Of a DNA stretch of 48,893 nt, positions 23,736 through 31,373 are shown piece by piece; the first letter of the stretch is position 1; every line of letters begins with the position of its first letter. A program made the position numbers and the translations under genes. A model generated the notes under the pieces. That model searched no databases, was not told the DNA's origin, and worked only from the letters and a program-made list of their open reading frames with translations. Source of the stretch: an uncultured Prevotella sp. (GTDB taxonomy: Bacteria > Bacteroidota > Bacteroidia > Bacteroidales > Bacteroidaceae); the NCBI GenBank assembly GCA_947167845.1, contig CAMVJQ010000013.1:1-48893 (forward strand). The letters are read 5' to 3'.

Positions 23736-25390
23736 ATCTTCAATAGTTGTTTGGCGTTTTGTATGGCTGCTTCGGACACATCACTGCCACTGAGCATCTG
23801 CGCTATCTCATGGATGCGCTCTTCCTGTGACAGTTCCACCATACGACTGATGGTGCCCTGCGGGGTCTCTTCTTTCGATACCCTGTAGTGCGCCGCACCC
23901 AGTGCGGCTATCTGCGGCAGGTGGGTGATGCTGATCACCTGGCGCTCGTGCTGCCCCATCTCCTGCATGATCTCGGCCATCTTCTCGGCTATCTTGCCGC
24001 TCACGCCCGTATCGATTTCGTCGAAGATGATGGTGGGCAGTTTGACGGCACCGCTGATCATCGCCTTCAGGGCGAGCATCACGCGTGCTATCTCACCCCC
24101 AGAGGCCACCTGGGCGACGGGTTGGAGTGGGGTAGAGGTGTTGGCGGAGAAGAGAAAGGCTATCTTGTCCTGGCCATTGCGCCCGAACGACTCCTGGCTG
24201 ACGGCAATCTGGAATCTCACGTTGGGCATGCCCAGTGGCACCAACCGCTGCTGCATCTCCTTCTCTATCTGCTTGGCCGCCTTCGTGCGCTGTCTGCTGA
24301 GCGTGTCGGCCTGTTTCTGGCATGTGTTCCTGAGTTGCGTCAGCCGCTGGCGGATGGCGGCAAGTGCCTCGTCGCTCTCTTCGATATTGCTTAGTTTCGT
24401 CTTCAGGTTGTCGCGCAGGGCTATCAGTTCCTCCACGCTCTCCACATGGTGCTTCTTCTCCAGGTCGTACAGACGGTCGAGGCGGTTGTTGACGGCGTCC
24501 AGTTCTGCGGGGTCGAAGTCGATGCGCTCCAACTGGCTGCTTATCTCCTGTGCGATGTCCTTCAGTTCGATATAGCAACTGTCCATGCGCTGTGTCAGTT
24601 CTGTGGCGTCTGGCAGCACATGCCCGATGCTCCTCAGGGCGCCCACGGCTGTACGCAGTTCCTCCACGATGCCCGTCCCGTCGGCCTGCAGCGCATGGTC
24701 TGCGGTGTAGAGTGCCGTCTTGATGTCCTCCGAGTGGGTCATCGTGTCGCTCTTCTGCTCCAGTTCGGCCTGTTCGCCTTCTGTCAGGTTGGCCTGATGC
24801 AGTTCGTCGTATTGGAATTGCAGGAAGTCTATATTCTGGCGATTGCGCTCGATGTCGTCTTCCATCGCCTGCAGTTCCCGTTCCGCTGCCTGATAGTCGG
24901 CATAGGTCTGCTGATAGTCAGCCAGTTCCTTCTCGTCTGCTGCGATGATGTCCACCACGCTCAACTGGAAGTCCTGCTTGTTGAGCAGCAGGTTCTGGTG
25001 CTGCGAGTGTACGTCAACGAGTTTCTCTCCCAGTTCCTTTAGCATCGAGAGTTGCACGGGCGTGTCGTTGATGAATGCCCTGCTCTTGCCGGCAGCCGTC
25101 AGTTCCCTGCGGATGATGCAGTCCTCGGCGTCGTATTCGATGTCGTTGTCGCTGAAGAAGTCGGCCATGCTATAGCGCGACAGGTCGAAGTGGGCTTCTA
25201 TCACGCATTTGTCCGCGCCCTGCTTGAGCGTCTTGGCGTCCGCCCTCTGTCCCAGCAGCAGTCCGATGGCTCCCAGGATGATACTCTTACCGGCTCCAGT
25301 CTCTCCTGTGATGACGGAGAAACCCGGATGCAGACTGATGTCCAGCAGGTCTATCAGCGCGAAGTTCTTGATGTATAAGTGTTTTAGCAT
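23732..25390 (-). CDS. recN: DNA repair protein RecN
   Basis: A 552-residue SMC-like ATPase for double-strand-break repair. Walker A GETGAGKS is at residues 29-36, a long coiled-coil-forming middle runs from ~155 to 390 (many heptads, for example NRLDRLYDLEKKHHVESVEE), the ABC signature region is PVAQVASGGEIARVML, and Walker B is TIIFDEIDTGVSG. The length fits the family. It lies 34 bp downstream of the DUF4835 gene and overlaps the next gene by four bases, so it is part of the dnaN-led run. Confidence 0.96.
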   Translation of the reverse strand: MLKHLYIKNFALIDLLDISLHPGFSVITGETGAGKSIILGAIGLLLGQRADAKTLKQGADKCVIEAHFDLSRYSMADFFSDNDIEYDAEDCIIRRELTAAGKSRAFINDTPVQLSMLKELGEKLVDVHSQHQNLLLNKQDFQLSVVDIIAADEKELADYQQTYADYQAAERELQAMEDDIERNRQNIDFLQFQYDELHQANLTEGEQAELEQKSDTMTHSEDIKTALYTADHALQADGTGIVEELRTAVGALRSIGHVLPDATELTQRMDSCYIELKDIAQEISSQLERIDFDPAELDAVNNRLDRLYDLEKKHHVESVEELIALRDNLKTKLSNIEESDEALAAIRQRLTQLRNTCQKQADTLSRQRTKAAKQIEKEMQQRLVPLGMPNVRFQIAVSQESFGRNGQDKIAFLFSANTSTPLQPVAQVASGGEIARVMLALKAMISGAVKLPTIIFDEIDTGVSGKIAEKMAEIMQEMGQHERQVISITHLPQIAALGAAHYRVSKEETPQGTISRMVELSQEERIHEIAQMLSGSDVSEAAIQNAKQLLKI

Positions 25391-25424
25391 AAATATCCAG
25401 TATCCCTTTTTACCTTTTTACCTT

Positions 25425-26324
25425 TCATTGATTGATTTTCGCCCAGTTGTTGCTTTGCGAGGCATTGATGTTCATCAGCATGTCGTAGATGGCCTGTTTC
25501 TCCTTTTGCGTGCCCTTGCCCTTGTATATGTTCACCAGTTCGTCGCGCTTGTAGTCTGTCCATATCTGAGGCAGCAGACTGAGCGGCTTGTTCTCGTGAG
25601 CCTTCTTCAGCAGTTCCAGGGCCGTGGATATTTCTGTGCGCCCGCGCTCTGCATTATTGGCCATCTCGTCGAGTCCCTTGCGGTAATAGTCGTATTGCAA
25701 CTGGCGGAGGGGGCGCATCTGCTCGTCGAGATAGTCGTTGATGATGGCAAAGCGGTTGCGTGAGTCCTCGAACGACTTCCAGCCCGGGAATCCCAGATTC
25801 TGCGCATTGTTCACCAGCAGCATGCAGCGCTGCAGGATATCGGTGCCGCCCATCGGGGCGAAACTGTCCAGGTCGATGCCGATGATCAGGTAGGCATAGT
25901 AGGCGAGAAGCGCTGTCAACTGGTTGTCGATGGTCTCGTCGTTATAGTTCAGTTGGTCAAACTGTGCAAACGTGAAGTTGAAACTGGCGTCCCTATTATT
26001 ATATAAGGTGGTGGCGTAACTGGCATTGTAGACAGGACGGTTGGCCTGTATGAGGGCTGTGCACTCGAAGGCGTTCTCCTCGCGCACGTACTTGCTGACC
26101 GTGAGGCTCAGCGTCGCCTGTATGCGCTCGTTCTCCTGAAACTGGAGGTCTGTCCATTGCCGCTCGTTGACAAACTGTTCTATCGTCTGTCGCAGGTTGT
26201 CGAACACAGAGGCTTCTGTGCCCTGTATCTGGCTATGGTTGACAGAAACCTTAATTTGCAGTTCCTGGCCGTAGCCAAGAACTGCAAACATTCCAGTTAA
26301 TATCGTTGTGACGATTCTTCTCAT
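25425..26324 (-). CDS. porD: DUF4835 family protein, probable T9SS protein PorD
   Basis: A 299-residue secreted protein with a signal peptide (MRRIVTTILTGMFAVLGYGQ). It has the DUF4835 pattern: ELQIKVSVNHSQIQGTEASV at the start, then LQFQENERIQATLSLTVSKY and TALLAYYAYLIIGIDLDSFA. DUF4835 proteins are annotated in Bacteroidetes as the T9SS protein PorD, and the conserved position between the dnaN/exonuclease block and recN fits; the gene name is from memory. Its start overlaps the exonuclease stop by four bases. The probable location is the periplasm. With sprA in the same window, the cell very likely has a type IX secretion system. Confidence 0.8.
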   Translation of the reverse strand: MRRIVTTILTGMFAVLGYGQELQIKVSVNHSQIQGTEASVFDNLRQTIEQFVNERQWTDLQFQENERIQATLSLTVSKYVREENAFECTALIQANRPVYNASYATTLYNNRDASFNFTFAQFDQLNYNDETIDNQLTALLAYYAYLIIGIDLDSFAPMGGTDILQRCMLLVNNAQNLGFPGWKSFEDSRNRFAIINDYLDEQMRPLRQLQYDYYRKGLDEMANNAERGRTEISTALELLKKAHENKPLSLLPQIWTDYKRDELVNIYKGKGTQKEKQAIYDMLMNINASQSNNWAKINQ

Positions 26325-27178
26325 CCGTTCATCTTTGCTTCACGCAGGCGGATGCGCGTCAGCACCTGTTTGGTGTTCAGGGTGAAGTCGCCTCCCAGAA
26401 TCCAACTGTAGTAGCCGGGGTCCGAGTGCAGTACCTGTGTCACTGGCACGCCCTTGTGCTTGCCGAAATTGAACACCTCCGTCAGGCGCGGGTTGCCGTT
26501 CGCGTCGAGCAGCGTCTTGCCGTCAGGGCCTTTCATCTCGCCCCAGACGATGCGCCCGGCAAAGTCAATGTTGTTGTTCATCTTTGAGAACTCGGCCAGT
26601 TGGTCCATATCGTTCTCGATCACCTTCTCCGGATCCTCATTGGCGCCAGGGGCATACATGTCCAGTTCGCCCATCAGTACGCGGTAGGTGGCTTCGGTGT
26701 CCTGGTCGGCACGATGCGCCTCGAAGTCCTCTTCCATCTTCCGCCCGCAGTAGAACTTGTAGGCGGCAGCCAGATTGCGGCGCTCCATCTTGTGGAAGAT
26801 GGTCTGAGCGTCGATGAGGCGCGACTTGGAGAAGTCGAAGTCTACACCAGCCCTGAGAAACTCCTCTGCCAGCAGGGGGATGTCGAAATGATTGGAGTTG
26901 AATCCGGCGAAGTCGCAGCCCGTGAAGGTCTCGCTGAGTCTTGCGGCCACCTGCTTGAAGGTCGGCTTGTCTTTCAGGTCGTCGTCAGTGATGCCTGTCA
27001 GCGCTGTTATCTCTGGCAGCAGGCGGCGCTCCGGGTTGATCAGTTCGTTGCCGCGCTCCTCGCGGCCGTCAGGTAGCACTTTGATATATGACAATTGTAT
27101 GATGCGGTCTTTCACCAGGTCGAGCCCAGTGGTTTCCAGGTCAAAGATGACCAGTGGCTTCTGTAGGTTCAGTCTCAT
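26321..27178 (-). CDS. DEDDh 3'-5' exonuclease (PolIII epsilon-like)
   Basis: A 285-residue nuclease. The first motif, LVIFDLETTGLDLVKD, carries Asp13 and Glu15; the third has HRADQDTEATYRVL with the conserved His and Asp of the DEDDh class. After the nuclease domain the protein has an extra segment, VFNFGKHKGVPVTQVL with YYSWILGGDF, similar to the C-terminal extension of exonuclease X-like proteins. It could be a proofreading subunit or a repair exonuclease. It starts 3 bp after dnaN and overlaps the DUF4835 gene, which ties it to replication and repair. Confidence 0.88.
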   Translation of the reverse strand: MRLNLQKPLVIFDLETTGLDLVKDRIIQLSYIKVLPDGREERGNELINPERRLLPEITALTGITDDDLKDKPTFKQVAARLSETFTGCDFAGFNSNHFDIPLLAEEFLRAGVDFDFSKSRLIDAQTIFHKMERRNLAAAYKFYCGRKMEEDFEAHRADQDTEATYRVLMGELDMYAPGANEDPEKVIENDMDQLAEFSKMNNNIDFAGRIVWGEMKGPDGKTLLDANGNPRLTEVFNFGKHKGVPVTQVLHSDPGYYSWILGGDFTLNTKQVLTRIRLREAKMNG

Positions 27179-27181
27179 GGC

Positions 27182-28306
27182 TTAGTCGCTTATCAGCATT
27201 GGCATCATCAGCATCAGTATGTCTTGGTTCTCAGGCTGCTCTGAGGGCAGTACGAGCCCCGCACGGCTGGGGTCGGCCAGTTGTATGATCACTTCCTGAC
27301 AGTCGAAGTTGCTCAGTATCTCGATGAAGGCGGAGCCCTTGAATCCGATGCTCATCGGCTGTCCGAGGTATTCGCAGCCCACGCGCTCCGTGGCGGTCTT
27401 CGAGAAGTCGTAGTCCTCGGCGTCGAGTTGCAGCACGTTGTTCTCCACATGGAAGCGGATGAGGTTGCTGCTGCCGTTGGCAAACGGCTGTACGCGGCGC
27501 AGTGCGGCCAGCAGGCCGGCACGGTCTGCGCGCAGTTCGTTCGGGTTGTTCTGGGGAATCACGGAGTTGTAGTTAGGATAGCGCCCCTCGATGAGCCGGC
27601 ACTGGATGATGCCGTCGCCATAGTTGATCTCGGCGTTGCGCTCATCAAATCGGATGATGACGTCGCCTCCGTCCTTGCCCAGCAGGTTGCGAAGCAGGTT
27701 GGCCGGCTTCTTGGGCAGGATGAATGAGGCGGGCTGATCCGAACTCATGCTGAAAATCTTGTTGCGCACCAGTTTGTGCCCGTCGCTGGCAACCACCGCC
27801 AGACAGTCGGGTGTCAGGTCGAAGTAGATGCCGTTCATCACGGGGCGAAGTTCGTCCTGCGCAGTGGCGAAGATGCTGCGGTTGATGTTCTCGGCGAGCA
27901 GTGCGTTCGGCAGTATGATCGTGTGTGAGTTGTCGCTGACGGTCTGTGCCATCGGAAACTCGTCGGCATTCTCGATGGGCAGTGAGAAAAGTCCGTTCTG
28001 ATAGGATATCTTTACCGTGCTCTGCTCCTGGTTGACATCCAGCGTGATGGGCTGCTCCGAGAAGCCTTTCACGGCATTCAGCAGGTCGACATTGCCAATG
28101 GCGAAGCGCCCGTTGCTGTCGCTCTCAGTCAGTTCCAGCGTCGTGCGCATCGTGTTCTCGCTGTCAGAGGCCGTCAGCGTCAGTGTCTGACCGTCCACCT
28201 CGAACACGAAATCTCCCAGAATGGGCAAGGCGTTCTTACTGTTGATTACTTTGGAAAGTGCTGAGAGTTTATTGCCCAGCGCTGTGCTTGATACGGTGAA
28301 TCGCAT
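27182..28306 (-). CDS. dnaN: DNA polymerase III beta sliding clamp
   Basis: A 374-residue clamp protein, normal for the family. It begins MRFTVSSTALGNKLSALSKV and has the three repeated clamp domains; the peptide-binding end is present (QNQDILMLMMPMLISD region). Two clamps form a ring on DNA that holds the replicative polymerase. It is the first gene of the minus-strand run dnaN, exonuclease, DUF4835, recN, pseudo-protease. It diverges from the DUF3127 gene, with a TAATTTTG promoter element at 28353-28360. Confidence 0.97.
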   Translation of the reverse strand: MRFTVSSTALGNKLSALSKVINSKNALPILGDFVFEVDGQTLTLTASDSENTMRTTLELTESDSNGRFAIGNVDLLNAVKGFSEQPITLDVNQEQSTVKISYQNGLFSLPIENADEFPMAQTVSDNSHTIILPNALLAENINRSIFATAQDELRPVMNGIYFDLTPDCLAVVASDGHKLVRNKIFSMSSDQPASFILPKKPANLLRNLLGKDGGDVIIRFDERNAEINYGDGIIQCRLIEGRYPNYNSVIPQNNPNELRADRAGLLAALRRVQPFANGSSNLIRFHVENNVLQLDAEDYDFSKTATERVGCEYLGQPMSIGFKGSAFIEILSNFDCQEVIIQLADPSRAGLVLPSEQPENQDILMLMMPMLISD

Positions 28307-28352
28307 AATCTTATAGTTTTTTGTTTCTGTTTACATTATTTATAATTGAGTA

Positions 28353-28360
28353 CAAAATTA
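28353..28360 (-). promoter_or_regulatory. -7 element for dnaN
   Basis: On the minus strand this reads TAATTTTG, a TAnnTTTG match. It leaves a leader of ~40 nt before the ATG at 28306. Confidence 0.6.
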
Positions 28361-28423
28361 CAAAAAAACGTTGTTATGAACAAAAAAAAGACGATAAATT
28401 TTCGTGATTCAAACTTTTTTTAG

Positions 28424-28431
28424 TAATTTCG
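28424..28431 (+). promoter_or_regulatory. Probable -7 element for the DUF3127 gene
   Basis: TAATTTCG differs from TAnnTTTG at one base. It would give a leader of ~40 nt to the ATG at 28476, and lies back to back with the dnaN promoter. Confidence 0.45.
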
Positions 28432-28475
28432 CCACCCGAAACAAGAAAAAACAACAAATAAAAACATTTTGAGTA

Positions 28476-28886
28476 ATGGAATTAACAGGTAAGATTATTG
28501 CGGTGCTACCCGCAAACAGCGGCGTGTCAGCCCGCACAGGTAACCCATGGATGTCTCAGGAGTATGTCATAGAGGTGCCGGGTCAGTTCCCCCGCAGATG
28601 TGTCTTCCGCCTCTTTGGCGAAGACCGGATCAAGCAGTTCAACATTCAGAACGGCGAGGATCTGACCATTCAGTTTGATATTGATGCCCATGAGTATCAG
28701 GGGCGTTGGTTTAATGAAGTCCGTGCCTATAATGTGATCCGTGGTCAGGTGGCACCCCAGGCCGCAGCCCCAGTTGGCGCGCCTGCAGCCGCTCCCTTCC
28801 CGCCGCAGCCTAATGCTGCCGCTGCCCCCTTCCCGCCTGCTCAGGAACCTGCAGGAGAGGGTAGTGCCGACGATCTGCCATTCTGA
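28476..28886 (+). CDS. DUF3127 OB-fold protein with SSB-like acidic tip
   Basis: A 136-residue protein. Residues 1-90 match DUF3127 (MELTGKIIAVLPANSGVSAR, then QEYVIEVPGQFPRRCVFRLF), a small OB-fold-like domain. A Pro/Ala-rich linker follows, and the last residues GEGSADDLPF closely resemble the acidic tip of single-strand-binding proteins (DDDIPF). In SSB that tip docks repair and replication enzymes. The same tip here, divergent from dnaN, suggests that the protein binds DNA and recruits the same partners; this is inference. A hairpin terminator lies 35 bp after the stop. Confidence 0.85.
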   Translation: MELTGKIIAVLPANSGVSARTGNPWMSQEYVIEVPGQFPRRCVFRLFGEDRIKQFNIQNGEDLTIQFDIDAHEYQGRWFNEVRAYNVIRGQVAPQAAAPVGAPAAAPFPPQPNAAAAPFPPAQEPAGEGSADDLPF

Positions 28887-28920
28887 CCGTCCGACAGGCA
28901 CGCATGCCATTTCCCTTCAA

Positions 28921-28954
28921 CAAGGGTCTCCTGCAGTCAAACAGGAGGCTCTTG
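28921..28954 (+). terminator. Hairpin terminator after the DUF3127 gene
   Basis: A 13-bp stem (28921-28933 with 28942-28954, two G-T pairs) and an 8-nt loop, followed by TGGTTTCG. The T-tract is weak. Confidence 0.6.
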
Positions 28955-29005
28955 TGGTTTCGAATATATAAAAATTCAAGTGCGGAAATACGTCTCCGTT
29001 TACTG

Positions 29006-29070
29006 TAGGGCGTCTTGCTTGTCAAACACCGTCAGCCTCTGACTTGGCGTTTGACAAGCAAAATGCCCTA
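29006..29070. repeat. 65-bp nested palindrome
   Basis: Arms 29006-29030 and 29046-29070 are inverted repeats matching at 22 of 25 bases, and the centre (29031-29043) is itself GTCAG-CCT-CTGAC. It could fold into a long hairpin or cruciform on either strand. Confidence 0.7.
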
Positions 29071-29252
29071 CGTTAAATGAGAAAAACGGAACTTCAAATT
29101 GAAAAGTCTGTCCACGAGAACACTCTGACGTGACCTCGAAGACGCGGGGACGCACCAGACAGGTGGCACAGTAGGATTCCTTCATCGGGGGATAATTGGC
29201 AGGATGTTTGGTGAAGGCCGGGAAAAACTTGACGGGCCTGCTCATGTGTACG
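29071..29252. other. Intergenic sequence without a supported gene
   Basis: Together with the terminator and palindrome this completes the 366-bp gap between the DUF3127 gene and the AAA-ATPase gene stop. A minus-strand ORF crosses it, but has no start signals and overlaps the palindrome. I see nothing else here. Confidence 0.5.
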
Positions 29253-30839
29253 CTATAATCCTGCGACGACCCAGTCTTCGGGTACGCGGGTGTCGGCATT
29301 GAACTTCACGCCGACCTTCACCACCCGGCGGCCATCGGCCTGATAGGGGATGGCATAGCCGTGCTCATCTATCTGAGCCAGGGCCTGCTGCGCTGTGCCG
29401 TTAACTTTTAACTCGAAAACGTAGATAGTGTCGGGCATCCATACCACCATGTCGGCACGGCCTCCGGCCACCTTTACTTGCGTGCGGACATAGAAATTGA
29501 GCATCGTGAAGATGAGGTACAGCGTGTATTCGTAGAAACCCTCTTTCACGGCCACGTCCTCCAGTTTTTTCTTGAAGCCCTCGACGTAGGGAACCCCGGC
29601 CAGGAATGCCTGCATCTCGCGCATGGCCTGGTCTGTATCGTGAGTCTTCAGTGCCCGCCAGAACTTCAGGGCGAAGCCGCCCTTCACATAGCCAGAGTCC
29701 AGCCCTGTGTATGCAGGCAACAGACCCTCGATATAGCCGATGCGCACCTCTTGATTGGGAATTGACAGCGTGTAGGTCTCCGACTCGCGGTCGTAGCCCT
29801 TGATGGTCAGATAGCCGCTCTGATAGAGCAGGGGCAGCGCACTCTTCATATTCTCCGTAGGCTGGTCGAAGTCGGATGCAAACGCTTCCAAACTGTCGAA
29901 CGACATGATGTCGGTATTGAAATGCTGCAACTGGCGGATGAGGAACGCCGGTGTGCCGCTCTCAAACCAATAATTAGTGACCTTGCGCTGCTGAAAGGCC
30001 TTCAATAGGCTGAAAGGATTATAGACTTCCGGAGAGTATTCGGTGAAGTGATAGCCATCGTAGCGCTCCTTCAGTGTCTGGTGCATCTGCTCGTAGTTCA
30101 TGCCGTTGAGGTCGGCCAGTCGGGCGATGTCCTCTTTCAATACCGTGGTGAGTTCCTCCTCCGTGATGCCGCAGATTGTGGAGAAGGCCGTGTCAAGGGT
30201 GACGTTCGTCAGATTGTTGATAGTCGAGAATATGCTCAACTGCGAGAATTTCGTGATGCCCGTGATGAAGCAGAACTTCACGTAGCGCTCGCTGGCCTTC
30301 AGGGGCACGTAGAACTCCTGCATCACCTTGCGTCTCTCCGCGAGGTCGTCATCGTGGAGCACTTCCAGCAGTGGGGCATCATATTCGTCGATGATGACGA
30401 CGACCTGCCGACCGGTCTTCTCGTAGGCCCGCCTGATAAGGCCTTCCAACAGTCCGCCGGGAGTCTTCTCTGTTTCCTTGCGTCCATAGGTGTCCGCATA
30501 GTTTTCCAGCGTCAGCATCAGCCGGTCTCTCAGCGCATCCGCCGAACTCTGGCCTTTCGCCGTACTGATGTCCAGCCGTATGACCGGATATTGCACCCAC
30601 TCCTGCTCCAAGTCCATAATCTTCAGCCCTTCGAACAGTTCGCGCTCGCCTTGGAAGTATGACTCCAGTGTTGACGTGAGCAGCGACTTGCCGAAGCGGC
30701 GGGGGCGGCTCAGAAATATGTACTTGGCATAGTGGGCCATCTGCCACACCAGGTCTGTCTTGTCTACATACACATACCCGCCTCGGATGATCTCCGAGAA
30801 CGTCTGTATGCCTATAGGATATCGTCGTGTCGTCATCAT
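29253..30839 (-). CDS. AAA-ATPase with C-terminal PD-(D/E)XK nuclease-like domain
   Basis: A 528-residue protein from ATG 30839 (MMTTRRYPIGIQTFSEIIRG); a perfect promoter directly upstream rules out the longer frame to 30980. The N-terminal AAA-ATPase-like domain has a Walker A-like SRPRRFGKSLLTS (residues ~44-56), Walker B VVVIIDEYDAPLLE and the TGITKFSQLSIFSTINN stretch. The C-terminal DUF1703 domain has GRADMVVWMPDTIYVFELKV, matching the D...ExK core of PD-(D/E)XK nucleases. This family is expanded in Bacteroidetes and often present in many near-identical copies. Its function is unknown; mobile or defence roles have been suggested. It stands alone, flanked by palindromes. Confidence 0.9.
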   Translation of the reverse strand: MMTTRRYPIGIQTFSEIIRGGYVYVDKTDLVWQMAHYAKYIFLSRPRRFGKSLLTSTLESYFQGERELFEGLKIMDLEQEWVQYPVIRLDISTAKGQSSADALRDRLMLTLENYADTYGRKETEKTPGGLLEGLIRRAYEKTGRQVVVIIDEYDAPLLEVLHDDDLAERRKVMQEFYVPLKASERYVKFCFITGITKFSQLSIFSTINNLTNVTLDTAFSTICGITEEELTTVLKEDIARLADLNGMNYEQMHQTLKERYDGYHFTEYSPEVYNPFSLLKAFQQRKVTNYWFESGTPAFLIRQLQHFNTDIMSFDSLEAFASDFDQPTENMKSALPLLYQSGYLTIKGYDRESETYTLSIPNQEVRIGYIEGLLPAYTGLDSGYVKGGFALKFWRALKTHDTDQAMREMQAFLAGVPYVEGFKKKLEDVAVKEGFYEYTLYLIFTMLNFYVRTQVKVAGGRADMVVWMPDTIYVFELKVNGTAQQALAQIDEHGYAIPYQADGRRVVKVGVKFNADTRVPEDWVVAGL

Positions 30840-30858
30840 TGCAGTACCGTTTTGCTGG

Positions 30859-30890
30859 CAAAGATAGTAACTTTCCCTGAGATTTCCAAA
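30859..30890 (-). promoter_or_regulatory. Consensus promoter of the AAA-ATPase gene
   Basis: On the minus strand: TTTG at 30887-30890, 20 bases, then TATCTTTG at 30859-30866. This is the best -33/-7 match in the window. The transcript would start about 12 nt before the ATG. Confidence 0.8.
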
Positions 30891-30956
30891 TTTCAAGTGC
30901 AGAAAGTTATCGGAATTGAACTCCCATTTTTTCGGCGTAGGAAAAACGGCTCTTTC

Positions 30957-31033
30957 ACCCGGCTCACAAAATTCGTTCACTCGAGTCGATTTATCGATTG
31001 ACTCGACTCAAATCATCATTTCATGAGCCGGGT
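30957..31033. repeat. Inverted repeat with inner imperfect palindrome
   Basis: ACCCGGCTCA (30957-30966) pairs with 31024-31033. Between them is CGAGTCGATTTATCGATT, followed by GACTCG, an imperfect palindrome. It is the first of three palindromic elements in the 534-bp gap 30840-31373, which holds no gene. Confidence 0.6.
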
Positions 31034-31067
31034 TTTGTGGGTCAATCCCAAAAGTCATTTGCAATTT

Positions 31068-31158
31068 GTGACCTCCCCTACCCCCTCCTGTAGGAGGGGA
31101 ATTGAATACAAAGAGTGTAACTAATCCCCCTCCTACAGGAGGGGTTAGGGGAGGTCAC
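31068..31158. repeat. Long palindromic element, also present inverted at the right end
   Basis: Arms 31068-31099 and 31127-31158 are inverted repeats matching at 31 of 32 bases, built on CTCCCCTAACCCCTCCTGTA. The part 31081-31185 matches 48753-48857 in reverse orientation, almost base for base, the only differences seen being in the palindrome core. Confidence 0.85.
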
Positions 31159-31228
31159 AACAACCGGCTTTTCGGACTGCCCCGATTTTGTGTCGGTCTG
31201 ACTTTTTACATACAGTTTTTTTGAATAT

Positions 31229-31272
31229 AGGTTGTAACGTTGTACATCGGCGATGTTACAACGTTACAACCT
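31229..31272. repeat. 44-bp near-perfect palindrome
   Basis: AGGTTGTAACGTTGTA (31229-31244) is exactly complementary to 31257-31272, and the centre ACATCGGCGATGT continues the symmetry. Part of the motif (GCCGATGTAGGTTGTGTAAC) recurs at 31332-31351, just before the end of nadB. It could be a protein-binding site or terminator-like hairpin. Confidence 0.75.
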
Positions 31273-31373
31273 GTAAATCGTTTTTTTTGCATGTTTGTTA
31301 AAACTGCCGAAGTCAGGAAGTTGTTTTGCGCCGATGTAGGTTGTGTAACTTTTGAAGAATTTTGTGTTTTGAA

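Noticed and set aside
29000..29299. 99-codon minus-strand ORF between the DUF3127 and AAA-ATPase genes
   Set aside because: It overlaps the 65-bp palindrome and the end of the ATPase gene, has no start signal, and the peptide looks like translated repeat sequence.
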